Shown: positions 10,054 to 18,462, counted from the stretch's first letter. The stretch: DNA of 64,000 nt from Halalkalicoccus paucihalophilus (GCF_001593955.1 NZ_LTAZ01000005.1:541414-605413), one strand, 5' to 3'. The notes: generated from the sequence alone by a model not told the origin. Program-made: numbers and translations.

Positions 10054-10626
10054 ATGCGCCGGATCTACGAGTCGGAGGCCCTCCACCGGGACGACGACCG
10101 GTTCACGCCGGCCGAGCGGAGGGGAGACGAGTTACAGGCGATGCGGTCGGTCGACGGGACCGCACTGAGCCGTCGGCTGGTTCCGGACTGGCTTCGACAC
10201 CGGGCGATCTCGGTCGAGGTATCGACGCCGAAGACCGCGTACACCCCCCACGAATCGATCCCGTTCCGGGTGACGATGACGAACTCGATTCCGTTTCCGA
10301 TCACGTTCCGGACCCGCTCCCCGCTCCTCTGGACGTGGTACGTCGACGGGGTGGCCGAGGCCTCGCGCGTCTCGCTGCGCGATCCGCCGGACGAACCGGG
10401 GGAGTTCAGGTTCGCTCGCGGCGAGCGAAAGCGCTTCGTGAAACGCTGGGAACAGGCGTTTCGTGTCTCCAAGCGGGAGTGGGAGTCGGCCGGCACGGGC
10501 GAGTTCACGATCGGCGCGGGGCTCAACGTCGAGAACGCCTCGGAGAAGGGGCTGACCGACGAGACGACGGTTCGGATCGTCCCGGAGGGCTATGAGCAGG
10601 CCGATCGGACTGCGGAGACGGGTTAG
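10054..10626 (+). CDS. Conserved haloarchaeal hypothetical protein with a probable beta-sandwich
   Basis: A 190-residue acidic soluble protein with no signal peptide or membrane helix. The middle (about residues 50-165) alternates short hydrophobic strands in a pattern like an immunoglobulin-type sandwich, e.g. ISVEVSTPKTAYTPHESIPF followed by VTMTNSIPFPITFRTRS, which recalls BsuPI-like or NEW3-like folds. A TTTTAGTC box about 30 bp upstream supports the ATG. Its stop overlaps the stop of the convergent gene below by three bases. I do not recognise a function. Confidence 0.7.
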   Translation: MRRIYESEALHRDDDRFTPAERRGDELQAMRSVDGTALSRRLVPDWLRHRAISVEVSTPKTAYTPHESIPFRVTMTNSIPFPITFRTRSPLLWTWYVDGVAEASRVSLRDPPDEPGEFRFARGERKRFVKRWEQAFRVSKREWESAGTGEFTIGAGLNVENASEKGLTDETTVRIVPEGYEQADRTAETG

Positions 10627-11498
10627 GACCGGACGCCCGATTCGTGTTCGGCCACGGCGAGGTCCGCGGGGTCGAACTCGAGGAGGGGCTGCTCACAGTC
10701 GACACAGCTGATCACGACGACCTCGTGTGTGCGACAACAGGACTCGACGGTGTCCTCGCTGAAGACCACCTCGCCGCCACAGTTGGGGCAGGTCTCGTGG
10801 AACGACCGGAGCGATTCGAGGATCCCGAGGCGCTGTTCGAGGGGGACGGTCGCCCACCGGTCGGTCAGTTCGGACAGGGCCTCGTGGGTGACGACGTCCG
10901 CGAGCAGTGCGGCCTCCGAGGGCCACTTCCTGATACGGCGATCGATCTCGACGGCGGGATACGGGCGGTCCATCAGTGTCATCGAGTCGGCGTCGGTATC
11001 GAACAGGGCGGCCATCGCCTCGTCGTCGGGTCGTCCATCGTGTGTGGCGAGCCGGTCGTCGAAGAGATGCCCGAACCCGTCGGTCAGACGGAGGTCGTCC
11101 TCGTGGTCACACGGGCCGACCGCACCCACCTCAAGGAGGAACCGTTCGGGATCGACCGCGTTTCGCCTGTGGTCTTCGAGTTTTGCGACCGTCTCCCATG
11201 CCCCCTCGTCGATCCGTCGGTCGGCCGCGGGGTGGCTATCGAACAGCGCGAGGACGCGCTCGGGGAAATAGCGCTCCGTGATCGCGGGCGTGCCGGGAAC
11301 GAGATAGCCACGGAGATAGATGGCGAGCACCGAGCCGAGGAACGCGACGGCCGCGAGACCGACCGAGGCGAACGCGAGGAGGACACTCGCGAGGAGGGCG
11401 AGCGACACGTTGAGGACGGTACAGGGGGTACACCGGTTCTCGCCGGTGTACTCGGGCCGTCGGGCGCGTTCGAGGAGGGATGTGAGCCGATCTACCAT
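10623..11498 (-). CDS. Membrane-anchored hypothetical protein with C-terminal zinc-ribbon-like cysteines
   Basis: A 291-residue protein whose N-terminal third has a cysteine pair (CTPC) and two adjacent hydrophobic helices (about residues 30-70), and whose remainder is soluble and acidic. Near the C-terminus two cysteine pairs (CPNCGG and CVDC) plus a CC...H stretch look like a zinc ribbon. The ATG at 11498 (MVDRLTSLLERAR) is preferred to upstream codons because they lack homology-like composition. Function unknown; the layout suggests a membrane-tethered metal-binding module. Convergent with the preceding gene. Confidence 0.65.
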   Translation of the reverse strand: MVDRLTSLLERARRPEYTGENRCTPCTVLNVSLALLASVLLAFASVGLAAVAFLGSVLAIYLRGYLVPGTPAITERYFPERVLALFDSHPAADRRIDEGAWETVAKLEDHRRNAVDPERFLLEVGAVGPCDHEDDLRLTDGFGHLFDDRLATHDGRPDDEAMAALFDTDADSMTLMDRPYPAVEIDRRIRKWPSEAALLADVVTHEALSELTDRWATVPLEQRLGILESLRSFHETCPNCGGEVVFSEDTVESCCRTHEVVVISCVDCEQPLLEFDPADLAVAEHESGVRS

Positions 11499-11647
11499 AC
11501 CCGATACCGGGACCACGGGATCAAAAACGTACCCGCTCGCCCGCATCCGTCGGGGCCGGGCCACCGGCCATACTACCGGATCAGCGTGATCCGGCGAACG
11601 CGGACGCCGGCACGTCGTTTATCGGGCTCGGTCCCCTGAATTGAACT

Positions 11648-12337
11648 ATGGTACGCGTACTGTTCGTCGTCAGCGAGGAGGGGTACTGGGGAGAGGAATG
11701 CATCGAGCCGCTCACGACGCTTTCGGATGCCGGCATCGAGGTCACCGTCGCGACGCCCAGCGGCGCACCGCCGGTGATCGACGAGACCTCGCTCGATCCC
11801 GAGATGGTCGGCGAAGAAACCGCCGAATGGGTCCGTGAGGTCCACGAGACCGACGAGCGGCTGAACGACCCCGAACCGCTCGCCGCAGTCGAGGCCGAGG
11901 ACTACGACGCCGTCGTCTACCCCGGCGGCCACGGCACCGTCTGGGACGTCAATCAGGACCGCGACGCCCGCCGGATCCTCGCCGAGACGGTCGAAGCCGG
12001 TAACGAGGCGCTCGTGGTCTGTCACGCGGTCGGTATCCTCGCGTTCACCCGCGAGGCCGACGGGTCGTTCCTCGTCGAGGGACGAAACGTCACCGGCTTC
12101 CCCAACGAGTGGGAGGAAGACACCGTCGAGGAGAACGACGTCATGCCCGACGGTCGAAAGCTCCCCTACTGGGTCGAAGAGGAAGTGATCGCTGCGGGCG
12201 GGAACTGGGACGCCGAACTCGATGCCGAGACCTCGGTGACGGTCGACGGGGACCTGCTGACCGCCCGCGGGCCCGAATCGTCGGCCGAGGCCGCCCGGAC
12301 GCTGCTTCGGGAACTGGGGATCGAACAGACCGCCTGA
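11648..12337 (+). CDS. DJ-1/PfpI family protein
   Basis: A 229-residue protein of the class I glutamine amidotransferase-like superfamily, DJ-1/PfpI/Hsp31 branch (deglycases, glyoxalase III, proteases or chaperones). The nucleophile elbow is VVCHAVGIL with the reactive cysteine near residue 122, preceded by YPGGHGTVWDV. The N-terminus VRVLFVVSEEGYWGEECIEP is typical. A TTTATC box lies 29 bp before the ATG. It stands alone as a monocistronic gene. The exact reaction within this family cannot be told from the motif. Confidence 0.85.
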   Translation: MVRVLFVVSEEGYWGEECIEPLTTLSDAGIEVTVATPSGAPPVIDETSLDPEMVGEETAEWVREVHETDERLNDPEPLAAVEAEDYDAVVYPGGHGTVWDVNQDRDARRILAETVEAGNEALVVCHAVGILAFTREADGSFLVEGRNVTGFPNEWEEDTVEENDVMPDGRKLPYWVEEEVIAAGGNWDAELDAETSVTVDGDLLTARGPESSAEAARTLLRELGIEQTA

Positions 12338-12430
12338 GAGCGGGCCGTCTTCGGGTTTTCTCCTATCAGAATCGCGCCACAGGACCGGGCAAGCACTTAC
12401 TTCATTATCTTCCGTGACGTATCCTCGTCC

Positions 12431-12832
12431 ATGGCAATCAACACGAAAGCGGTGGTGTACGGCTTCATCGTGAGCCTGCTCATCGGGCTGATCGGCGGAG
12501 CGGTGATTCCGGGCACGGACATGACGGTCCCGATCCTCGGATGGGGATTTGCAGGTATCGTCGCCGGTCTGGTCGCCGGCTACGTCGCCGGTGGAAGCGT
12601 TGGTAACGGGGCGATCCACGGCGGTCTGGCGACCGTTATCGGCGCGCTCGTCCTACTGGTCGCGGTGTCGTTCGCGGGGGCCCTCTTCGGTGGACTCGTT
12701 CCCGCGTTCGGGCTGCTCACGGTCGGCGTGACGGTGCTCGTGATCTATGCGATCCCCGGCGCCATCGGCGGGGCGATCGGCTCGTGGGGGAAGAACCGCC
12801 GGACGAAACCGACGGCTCGCCCGGCAGCCTGA
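12431..12832 (+). CDS. DUF5518-type small membrane protein
   Basis: A 133-residue, glycine- and alanine-rich membrane protein with four hydrophobic segments spread over residues 8-118 and a basic C-terminal tail (KNRRTKPTARPAA). The pattern of helices separated by short glycine turns matches the haloarchaeal DUF5518 proteins, whose role is unknown. The start follows a TTCATTAT element about 30 bp upstream. No operon partner is evident. Confidence 0.75.
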   Translation: MAINTKAVVYGFIVSLLIGLIGGAVIPGTDMTVPILGWGFAGIVAGLVAGYVAGGSVGNGAIHGGLATVIGALVLLVAVSFAGALFGGLVPAFGLLTVGVTVLVIYAIPGAIGGAIGSWGKNRRTKPTARPAA

Positions 12833-12942
12833 AACGCCAATCGAACGGAGTGATCGGACGATACTCACTCCGAACGACTTTTCGACCGCGGCTACACGAT
12901 GGCAAGCCGTCGGTTTATTCTCCATCAGCGTTCAGTGACCCC

Positions 12943-13044
12943 ATGGACAAGGACAAGCGAGGGATGATCATCTACGCCCTCATCGGGGTCGTAATCCTGC
13001 TGTTCGTCTCGTACGTCGTCGTACGGGCCGTAATGGGAGCGTAG
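12943..13044 (+). CDS. 33-residue single-helix membrane protein
   Basis: A tiny ORF encoding a charged N-terminus (MDKDKRG) and one long hydrophobic helix from about residue 8 to 30. A TTTATTC promoter-like box lies 30 bp before the ATG, the spacing expected for a leaderless transcript, which supports a real gene despite its size. It follows the DUF5518 gene in the same direction with 110 bp between. Function unknown; single-helix proteins like this often stabilise or regulate larger membrane proteins. Confidence 0.55.
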   Translation: MDKDKRGMIIYALIGVVILLFVSYVVVRAVMGA

Positions 13045-13071
13045 GGAGAGTATCGAACGTGTTACGCGGCG

Positions 13072-13100
13072 TCGGACGCTCCATTGGGGGGAGCGTCCGA
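13072..13100. terminator. Hairpin, possible transcription terminator
   Basis: Perfect 11-bp inverted repeat, arms 13072-13082 and 13090-13100 (TCGGACGCTCC and complement) around a 7-nt loop. It lies 28 bp after the small membrane gene. There is no clear T-run after it, so a terminator role is only likely. The following sequence to about 13240 is AT-rich and holds no gene that I can see. Confidence 0.45.
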
Positions 13101-13245
13101 ACAAGGGACGAAACGTTCCAGAAACCAGTTGTGTCTCTGACCGGTTACTTTGTCGAGAACAAAGATTAATCTATTGTATATAACGGAACACACCGCGTCA
13201 TCATAACTCTTCGCCTGTCAGGGGGAGGCCGACGGAGGTTCCTCG

Positions 13246-13326
13246 ATGTCCGGCGGCGTGGGAACGTGGCTCGCGGAACGGATGTGGCGATACACCAATC
13301 ACCAGGGGATTATCTATGCGGCTTGA
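13246..13326 (+). pseudogene. Possible N-terminal stub of an AMP-forming acyl-CoA ligase
   Basis: A 26-codon reading frame (MSGGVGTWLAERMWRYTNHQ then GIIYAA and stop) that resembles the opening of AMP-binding acyl-CoA synthetases, which commonly read as a short linker, VGxWLxxRA, then an AIIY strand. Nothing of the rest of such an enzyme follows. The reading as a stub rests on this short similarity plus the acyl-CoA context, so it is weak. Confidence 0.25.
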
Positions 13327-13344
13327 AAAGTAATACTACGGCGT

Positions 13345-13531
13345 ATGTCCGACGAATACGTAACGCCAGCAACGAACCTCCCCCCGGATCCCGAGGGCGA
13401 TGAGATCACACTCCAGATTAGTGATAAGTACATCGCTCCGCGCGTGACGTTCGACTAGTCGTATCCCGAGGAGATCCGGAGCGGACCCTCGATCGCTGGG
13501 AGCGGCTCGAATCGGAAGGGGGGGGGATCCG
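13345..13531 (+). pseudogene. Short ORF, probably the first part of a broken gene
   Basis: An ATG at 13345 opens 37 codons ending at a TAG at 13456-13458; a TATA-like AAGTAATAC lies about 20 bp before it. A second frame continues straight on with coding-like sequence (LVVSRGDPERTLDRWERLES) into a run of nine G bases at 13518-13526. One shifted base near 13455 would join the two into a single protein. I do not recognise the family. It ends where the MBL remnant begins. Confidence 0.35.
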
Positions 13532-13964
13532 ATGACGGACCCGGCCCGGATCCCCGTGGGCGCGGGCACGCCCGAGGGAGTCAACAGCGCCTACCACCTC
13601 CCCGACCGGGGTGTCGTGGTCGATCCGGGGCCGCCAACCGAACCCACATGGAACGCGCTCGTCGACGCGATCGGTTCCCTCGGGGGCTATCGAGTACGTG
13701 TTCATGACCCACTGGCATTCCGATCACGCCGGCCTCGCCTGCCGGCTGGTCGAGGCGGCGGGCGCGACGATCCACTTGCACTCCGCCGATGCGCCCCTCG
13801 TCGGCGAAATGCGCGGTATCCACGCGAAGTTCGGTGCCGGCGAGGCCGCCGCGCACCTCAATCAGCTGGCTGCACTCGATGTCGTCGAGCGAACGGGCGA
13901 GGATCCGCTCAGCTACCGACCACGCGTCGCGGACTACCCCTCCGATCTGAACTTGACGCCGTAG
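13532..13964 (+). pseudogene. Frameshifted and truncated metallo-beta-lactamase-fold hydrolase
   Basis: The first frame starts MTDPARIPVGAGTPEGVNSA and has the usual early MBL strand with VVVDPGPP. At the five-G run 13682-13686 one base too many throws it out of frame; the other frame continues at once with YVFMTHWHSDHAG, the HxHxDH metal-binding motif. After correction about 144 residues remain, roughly half a normal MBL hydrolase, and the end runs into the 3' end of the opposing gene (13934). The later metal ligands are missing. It is therefore a non-functional remnant, unless the indel is an error and a short protein is made. Confidence 0.8.
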
Positions 13965-15340
13965 CGCGCCACGCCCTCCTGCGTGTAGATCCGCCGGATC
14001 GTCGCCCGGACGGTGTCGCCGACCGCGACCGCCTCGGGATCGACGTCGGCGAGCTGTGCCGGCAGTGTCGTCTCGCCGCCGCCGGCCTCGAGGGCGATGA
14101 TGGCGACCGCGTACACACCCTCTCGTTGCTGTAACTCGGCGAATTCGGGGGGCGCACCGCCCTGGCCGATGATCGTCAGTGCCCGGACCGTTCCTCGCCG
14201 AGACGCTTCGACCCGCTCGAACTCGACCCGCGAGTGACACTCCTGACAGGCCCCCCGCGGCGGGAACGTGATCCCGCCGCAGTCGGGACATTCGCCCGCG
14301 ACCAGCCGGTAGCGTTGGTCGAGCGAGCCCTCCCAGTTCGGGAGGCTCACGTTCGCGCCGCCACCTGCGACCTCGCCCTCGACGACGTAACCCCGCTTGC
14401 GGAGGTACGTCGTGTAGTCGATCGCCTCCCCTCCGTCGAGCTCGTCGATCCCCGCGACCGGGAGACCACCCTCGAGTTCGAGGGCGACCGCGCTGCCGCC
14501 GCCGAAGAAGCCGCCGACCGTCACCCCTCCTGTGTCGCCCTCGGCGAGCGCCGCGAGCAGGCCGATCGGGACGGTCGCCGCGCCAGCGTCGCCGATCCGA
14601 TCCACGACGGTTCCGGTCGCCACGGCCTCGTTCGAGAGGGGTAGATCGCCGTCGACGCGGTAGGGGAACTTCCCGTCGCGCTGGTGGAGCGCCGCGGCGG
14701 TCGCCTCGCTCGCGTCGCCCTCCAGAGCCGTCATTGCCGCAGTCACGGTCTCGCGGACCGCATTCCGCTCGTAGGTTGTGACCCCGAGCGAGTTGACCTC
14801 GCGCTCGCCACGGGGCCGGAAGCGGATCCCTGGGGTCTCGTCGCTGTGCCACGCGATATCTCGAATCGGGACGGCCGCATCCTCGTCGATCACGAACGCC
14901 GCCGCGCCGGCACCCAGTGGGTGGTCGGCGTCGGCGGGTGCTCCCTCAGGACAGTCGGCGGCGACGACCAGCGCCGGCCCGTTGGCGTCGAGCGCCCGCG
15001 CGAACGCCTCCCCACCCGCGGCGGTGTGCTGGGTCGAAACGGAGCCGGCGACGTCCTCGGGCAGCGCGAGCATCCGGACGAACCGCGAGAGGAAGTCGCC
15101 CTCGACCATCGGCGGCGTTGTCGTCGCGACAGCAACGAGTTCGATCGCTGAGCGGTCGAGAGACGCGCTGAGGGCGCGTTCGGCCGCCGCGACGGCCATC
15201 GTCAGCGCGTCCTCGTCGGCCGCGGGGACCGCCTTCCGGTCGATCCCCCTCGCGTCGGCGTGGCCCCACGCCGCGGCCGTCTCCTCGGTCGACAGCCGGA
15301 ACCGGGGGAGGTAGATCCCGCCGGCGTCGATCCCCCTCAT
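13934..15340 (-). CDS. HMG-CoA-synthase-like protein fused to a zinc-ribbon/OB-fold (DUF35) domain
   Basis: A 468-residue two-part protein. Residues 1 to about 330 resemble the HMG-CoA synthase/KAS III thiolase fold (MRGIDAGGIYLPRFRLSTEE start). The C-terminal part has a rubredoxin-like zinc ribbon (CPDCGG...CQEC, about residues 355-375) and an OB-fold, as in DUF35 acyl-CoA-binding proteins that work with a thiolase. Its ATG overlaps the stop of the upstream thiolase gene (ATGA), so the two are made together. At the place where these folds keep the catalytic cysteine the sequence reads STQHTAAGGEAF, with no cysteine. It may thus act as a scaffold or acyl carrier for the thiolase. Substrate unknown. 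Confidence 0.8.
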   Translation of the reverse strand: MRGIDAGGIYLPRFRLSTEETAAAWGHADARGIDRKAVPAADEDALTMAVAAAERALSASLDRSAIELVAVATTTPPMVEGDFLSRFVRMLALPEDVAGSVSTQHTAAGGEAFARALDANGPALVVAADCPEGAPADADHPLGAGAAAFVIDEDAAVPIRDIAWHSDETPGIRFRPRGEREVNSLGVTTYERNAVRETVTAAMTALEGDASEATAAALHQRDGKFPYRVDGDLPLSNEAVATGTVVDRIGDAGAATVPIGLLAALAEGDTGGVTVGGFFGGGSAVALELEGGLPVAGIDELDGGEAIDYTTYLRKRGYVVEGEVAGGGANVSLPNWEGSLDQRYRLVAGECPDCGGITFPPRGACQECHSRVEFERVEASRRGTVRALTIIGQGGAPPEFAELQQREGVYAVAIIALEAGGGETTLPAQLADVDPEAVAVGDTVRATIRRIYTQEGVARYGVKFRSEG

Positions 15341-16506
15341 GCTACCTCCTCCCGCTCGAAAACGTGAACGGTCACCCCGCCGCCGGATCCGCCGACGTTG
15401 TGCGTCAGTCCATAGCGCGGCTCCTCGACCTGGACGTGGGCCTCGCCGCGGAACTGCTCGAATGCCTCGACGATCTGGCCCGTTCCGGTGGCACCGATCG
15501 GGTGGCCCTTCGATTTGAGCCCGCCGCTCGTGTTGGCCGGGAGTTCGCCGTCGGGGCCGGTGACACCTTCTCGCAGGAGGCGTCCGGCCTCCCCGCGCTC
15601 GCAGAAGCCCAGATCCTCGTAGGCCAGCAGTTCGGCGATGGCGAAGCAGTCGTGGACCTCCGAGAAATCGAGGTCCTCGGGGCCGATCCCGGCCTCCTCG
15701 TAGGCGGCCCCACCGGCCCGGACGCTCGCCGGAATACTCGTGAGCGTACCCCGCTGGAAGAGGCCGACCCGGCCGCTCGACGCGCCTGCGCCCGCGACGC
15801 GGATCAGGTCGTCGCCGTATTCGCGGGCGACCGCCTCGCTTGCGACCAGCACCGCACTCGCGCCGTCGGTGGTCGGACAGCAGTGATAGAGGTTGAGCGG
15901 ATCGGCGATGGAGGGTGCCGAGACGGCGTCCTCAAGCGAGCACTCGAAGCCGAGGTGGGCTTTGGGGTTCTTCGCGCCGTTCGCGTGGTTCTTGACCGCG
16001 ACTCGAGAGAGGTCCTCGACGGTCGTGTCGTACTCCTCGAGGTGGGCGCTTGCCATCTGGGCATAAACGCCGGCAAAAGTGGTTCCACTGATGCGCTCCC
16101 ACTCGGTCTCGCCGCTGACGCCGAGCCACCACTTGGTCCCGTCGGCGCTCGTGTCGGTCATCACCTCGTAGCCACCGGCCAGTGCCACGTCGACCATGCC
16201 TGAACGCACGGCGGTGACGGCCTGTCGGAAGGCGTAGCCGCTGGCCGCACAGGCGTTTTCTACTCGCGTGGTCGGGACGCCGTGCAGGCCGACGTGTTCG
16301 GTCACTGCCGGCCCCGAGAGGCCGATCTGCCGGCCCCCAACACCGAGCGTTCCCAGGTATGCCTCGTCGATCGCTTCGGTCGGAAGCTCGCCCTCGACGC
16401 TATTGAGAGTGGACTCGAATGCGCTCTCGAACAGCGAGAGGTAGGTCTCCTCGGGAAAGGAGCCGAACGAGGACTGTCCGGCTCCGATCACGTATGCGTC
16501 TCGCAT
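15337..16506 (-). CDS. Thiolase-family acyltransferase
   Basis: A 389-residue thiolase domain protein, of the SCP-x/acetyl-CoA acetyltransferase type used with DUF35 partners. The nucleophile region VENACAASGYAF is near residue 84-95, the second-half histidine region reads NTSGGLKSKGHPIGATG and the end has HNVGGSGG. Family members join or cleave acyl-CoA units in the cytoplasm. The ATG at 16506 is preferred over a GTG three codons earlier. It overlaps the next gene by four bases. The region 16516-16676 upstream is AT-rich promoter sequence. Confidence 0.87.
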   Translation of the reverse strand: MRDAYVIGAGQSSFGSFPEETYLSLFESAFESTLNSVEGELPTEAIDEAYLGTLGVGGRQIGLSGPAVTEHVGLHGVPTTRVENACAASGYAFRQAVTAVRSGMVDVALAGGYEVMTDTSADGTKWWLGVSGETEWERISGTTFAGVYAQMASAHLEEYDTTVEDLSRVAVKNHANGAKNPKAHLGFECSLEDAVSAPSIADPLNLYHCCPTTDGASAVLVASEAVAREYGDDLIRVAGAGASSGRVGLFQRGTLTSIPASVRAGGAAYEEAGIGPEDLDFSEVHDCFAIAELLAYEDLGFCERGEAGRLLREGVTGPDGELPANTSGGLKSKGHPIGATGTGQIVEAFEQFRGEAHVQVEEPRYGLTHNVGGSGGGVTVHVFEREEVA

Positions 16507-16676
16507 GGCCCGCACTACCTATCCCTGGGACTAAAGTGTATAGGTAGTAAGTATACTCAACGACGTGCTTCAAACGTAGGACTAATATTCGATTCAGAAT
16601 TCATTACATAAGTATGTGCGTAATTGATTATCACCTATGAGTTGCCAGATGGGAGATCAGAATTCAGGTTATTCAG

Positions 16677-17549
16677 TCAATCGTCGCTGGCGCCGACACG
16701 TTCGCCGCCCTCCCAGACGTAAAAGCCCTCGCCGGTCTTCTTGCCGAGCTTGCCCGCACGGACCTTCTGGCGCAGCAACTGGGGCGGGCGGAACCGCTCG
16801 CCGAGCTCCTCCCGGAGGTACTCGAGGATGTCGAGGCGGACGTCGAGGCCGACGACGTCCGTGAGCTCGATCGGTCCCATCGGGTGGTTGTAGCCGAGTT
16901 CCATCGTGCGGTCGATGGCTCGCGGTCCGGCGACGCCTGTTTCGAGCATCCGGATCGCCTCGACCCCGAGGGCGACGCCCAGCCGCGAGGAGGCGAAACC
17001 GGCAGAATCCCGGACTGTGACCGGCTCCCTGCCGATGTCGTCGACGAACCCCTCGGCGAAGGCGACGGTCGCCTCGTCCGTCTGCTCGGCGACGACGAGC
17101 TCGACGAGCTCCATGATGTGGACCGGGTTGAAGAAGTGTAGCCCGACCGCCCTCGACGGGTCGTCGAGCACGCTCGCGACCTTCGTGACCGACAGCGAGG
17201 AGGTGTTCGAGGCGAGGACCGCCCCGTCGGGCGCGGCGTCCTCGACCGCCTCGAACGTCTCCTGTTTGATATCGATGTCCTCGGGGACCGCCTCGATGAC
17301 GAGCTCAGCATCTGTGACGGCGTCGGCGAGATCGGTCGTCGTGGCGATCCGATCGAGCGTCGCCGCCTTCTCCTCGTCGCTGACCTTCCCCCGATCGACG
17401 CCCCCCTGGAGGTTCGCCTCGATCGACTTAACGCCCCGTTCGAGGATGTCCTCCTTAATGTCGCGGACGACGACGTCGTTTCCGGCCTGTGCGGCTACCT
17501 GTGCGATGCCGTGCCCCATCGTGCCGGCACCTAACACCGTGATTCGCAT
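16677..17549 (-). CDS. 3-hydroxyacyl-CoA dehydrogenase
   Basis: A 290-residue NAD-dependent 3-hydroxyacyl-CoA dehydrogenase that oxidises the hydroxy group in beta-oxidation or reduces it in the reverse direction. The Rossmann motif GAGTMGHGIAQ is at residues 7-17, the catalytic region contains SNTSSLSVT and GLHFFNPVHIMELVE, and the C-terminal helical domain has GYNHPMGPIELTD. Length is that of stand-alone HBD enzymes. It is upstream of and in the same direction as the thiolase pair, with 170 bp between, and the MaoC remnant lies on its other side. Confidence 0.92.
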   Translation of the reverse strand: MRITVLGAGTMGHGIAQVAAQAGNDVVVRDIKEDILERGVKSIEANLQGGVDRGKVSDEEKAATLDRIATTTDLADAVTDAELVIEAVPEDIDIKQETFEAVEDAAPDGAVLASNTSSLSVTKVASVLDDPSRAVGLHFFNPVHIMELVELVVAEQTDEATVAFAEGFVDDIGREPVTVRDSAGFASSRLGVALGVEAIRMLETGVAGPRAIDRTMELGYNHPMGPIELTDVVGLDVRLDILEYLREELGERFRPPQLLRQKVRAGKLGKKTGEGFYVWEGGERVGASDD

Positions 17550-17701
17550 ACGATCGACTCCATCTAGCAGATACTTAAATCAGGTACGTTTGAGGGCCCG
17601 AAAGTCAACTCTCCTACCGACGAGCCGGTCCGGAGCCGCCTTCACGGGCACCCGGGAGCCACTGAGGGAGCCGTCGAAGTAGAGGCTCCATACGCGGGCG
17701 T

Positions 17702-17959
17702 TCCGCTGGGACCGTCCGATTCGAGGGGATCGAAACCGGGACCGGCGGAGACTGTAGCCAAACGATCGTCCCCGAAACGATCGCCTTCGCGAGGGAATTC
17801 GATCCGCTCGATATCCATACGGACCCCGACCCAGCGTCCGCGACCCGGTTTGGCGGTCCAATCGCCAGCGGATACCACACGCTCTGTTTCTCGACTCGGT
17901 TGTTGGCCGAAGCAGTTCAGCGTCAACGCGGGGTAGCGGGCTACGTTATCATCGGTTAG
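17702..17959 (+). pseudogene. Remnant of a MaoC-like acyl-CoA dehydratase
   Basis: No start codon fits, but one frame reads like the first half of a MaoC dehydratase: FEGIETG then ETIAFAREFDPLDIHTDPD and FGGPIASGYHTLC, ending at a TAG at 17957-17959. The FAREFDP-x2-HTDP and ASGYHT segments are the family hallmark with the catalytic Asp/His. The second half of the domain is missing. From 17960 to 18258 I see no gene; one 37-residue reading frame there shows no recognisable family. Confidence 0.75.
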
Positions 17960-18258
17960 TCGATAGAATTCTACACATATCTCTCTCATATACGAATCGA
18001 GAGTGGCGCATATAAATCATTCTGTGGACGATCACCGCGCGGTTCCACATGGACTTCGTCTCCATTGCTCGATGTGCCGTGGCTAGGAGTAGGGATACTA
18101 CGGATCATGACGAAGAAGACGGCTGACGGAACCGACAGCGCTCCTCGCGTGACGGACACCCGATTCTCGACTGGAGCGTGCGATATCCTCACAGGGGGTA
18201 CGTTCACGGGAGCGGCGTTTCGAGGGGGCTGCTCACGATACTGTCGGAAGGGCGTCGC

Positions 18259-18462
18259 TCACTCGGTGGCTTCGAGTTTCGAGACCTCCCTCGCGTAGTG
18301 GAGAAAGGTGTCTGCGGAGCCGACTACGACGCGGGCTTCGACGGTGACAGTCTCGATCCCTACGAGGGAGATGCGAGTCCAGAGATCCACGACGACCCCC
18401 TTGTCCAAGATCCGATCGAGGACTTCCACGAGGCTCGACGTACTCGGTCGGTCGGAGTTCAT
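18259..18462 (-). CDS. gvpA: Gas vesicle structural protein GvpA-like, orphan
   Basis: A 67-residue protein that matches the GvpA core: [18 protein letters not shown], then [15 protein letters not shown] and [13 protein letters not shown]. GvpA subunits build the shell of gas vesicles. Usual archaeal GvpA has about 75 residues; here the alanine-rich tail is missing and the N-terminus is different. No gvpC, gvpO, gvpN or other gvp gene is in the window, so it cannot make vesicles alone. It may be a relic of a gvp cluster or part of a vesicle system elsewhere in the genome. GvpJ or GvpM are less likely by sequence. Confidence 0.8.
   Translation of the reverse strand: MNSDRPSTSSLVEVLDRILDKGVVVDLWTRISLVGIETVTVEARVVVGSADTFLHYAREVSKLEATE

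Noticed and set aside
18065..18298. Plus-strand reading frame (77 codons) opposite gvpA
   Set aside because: Its translation is basic and cysteine-rich with no family, and the GvpA-like frame on the other strand is far better supported.
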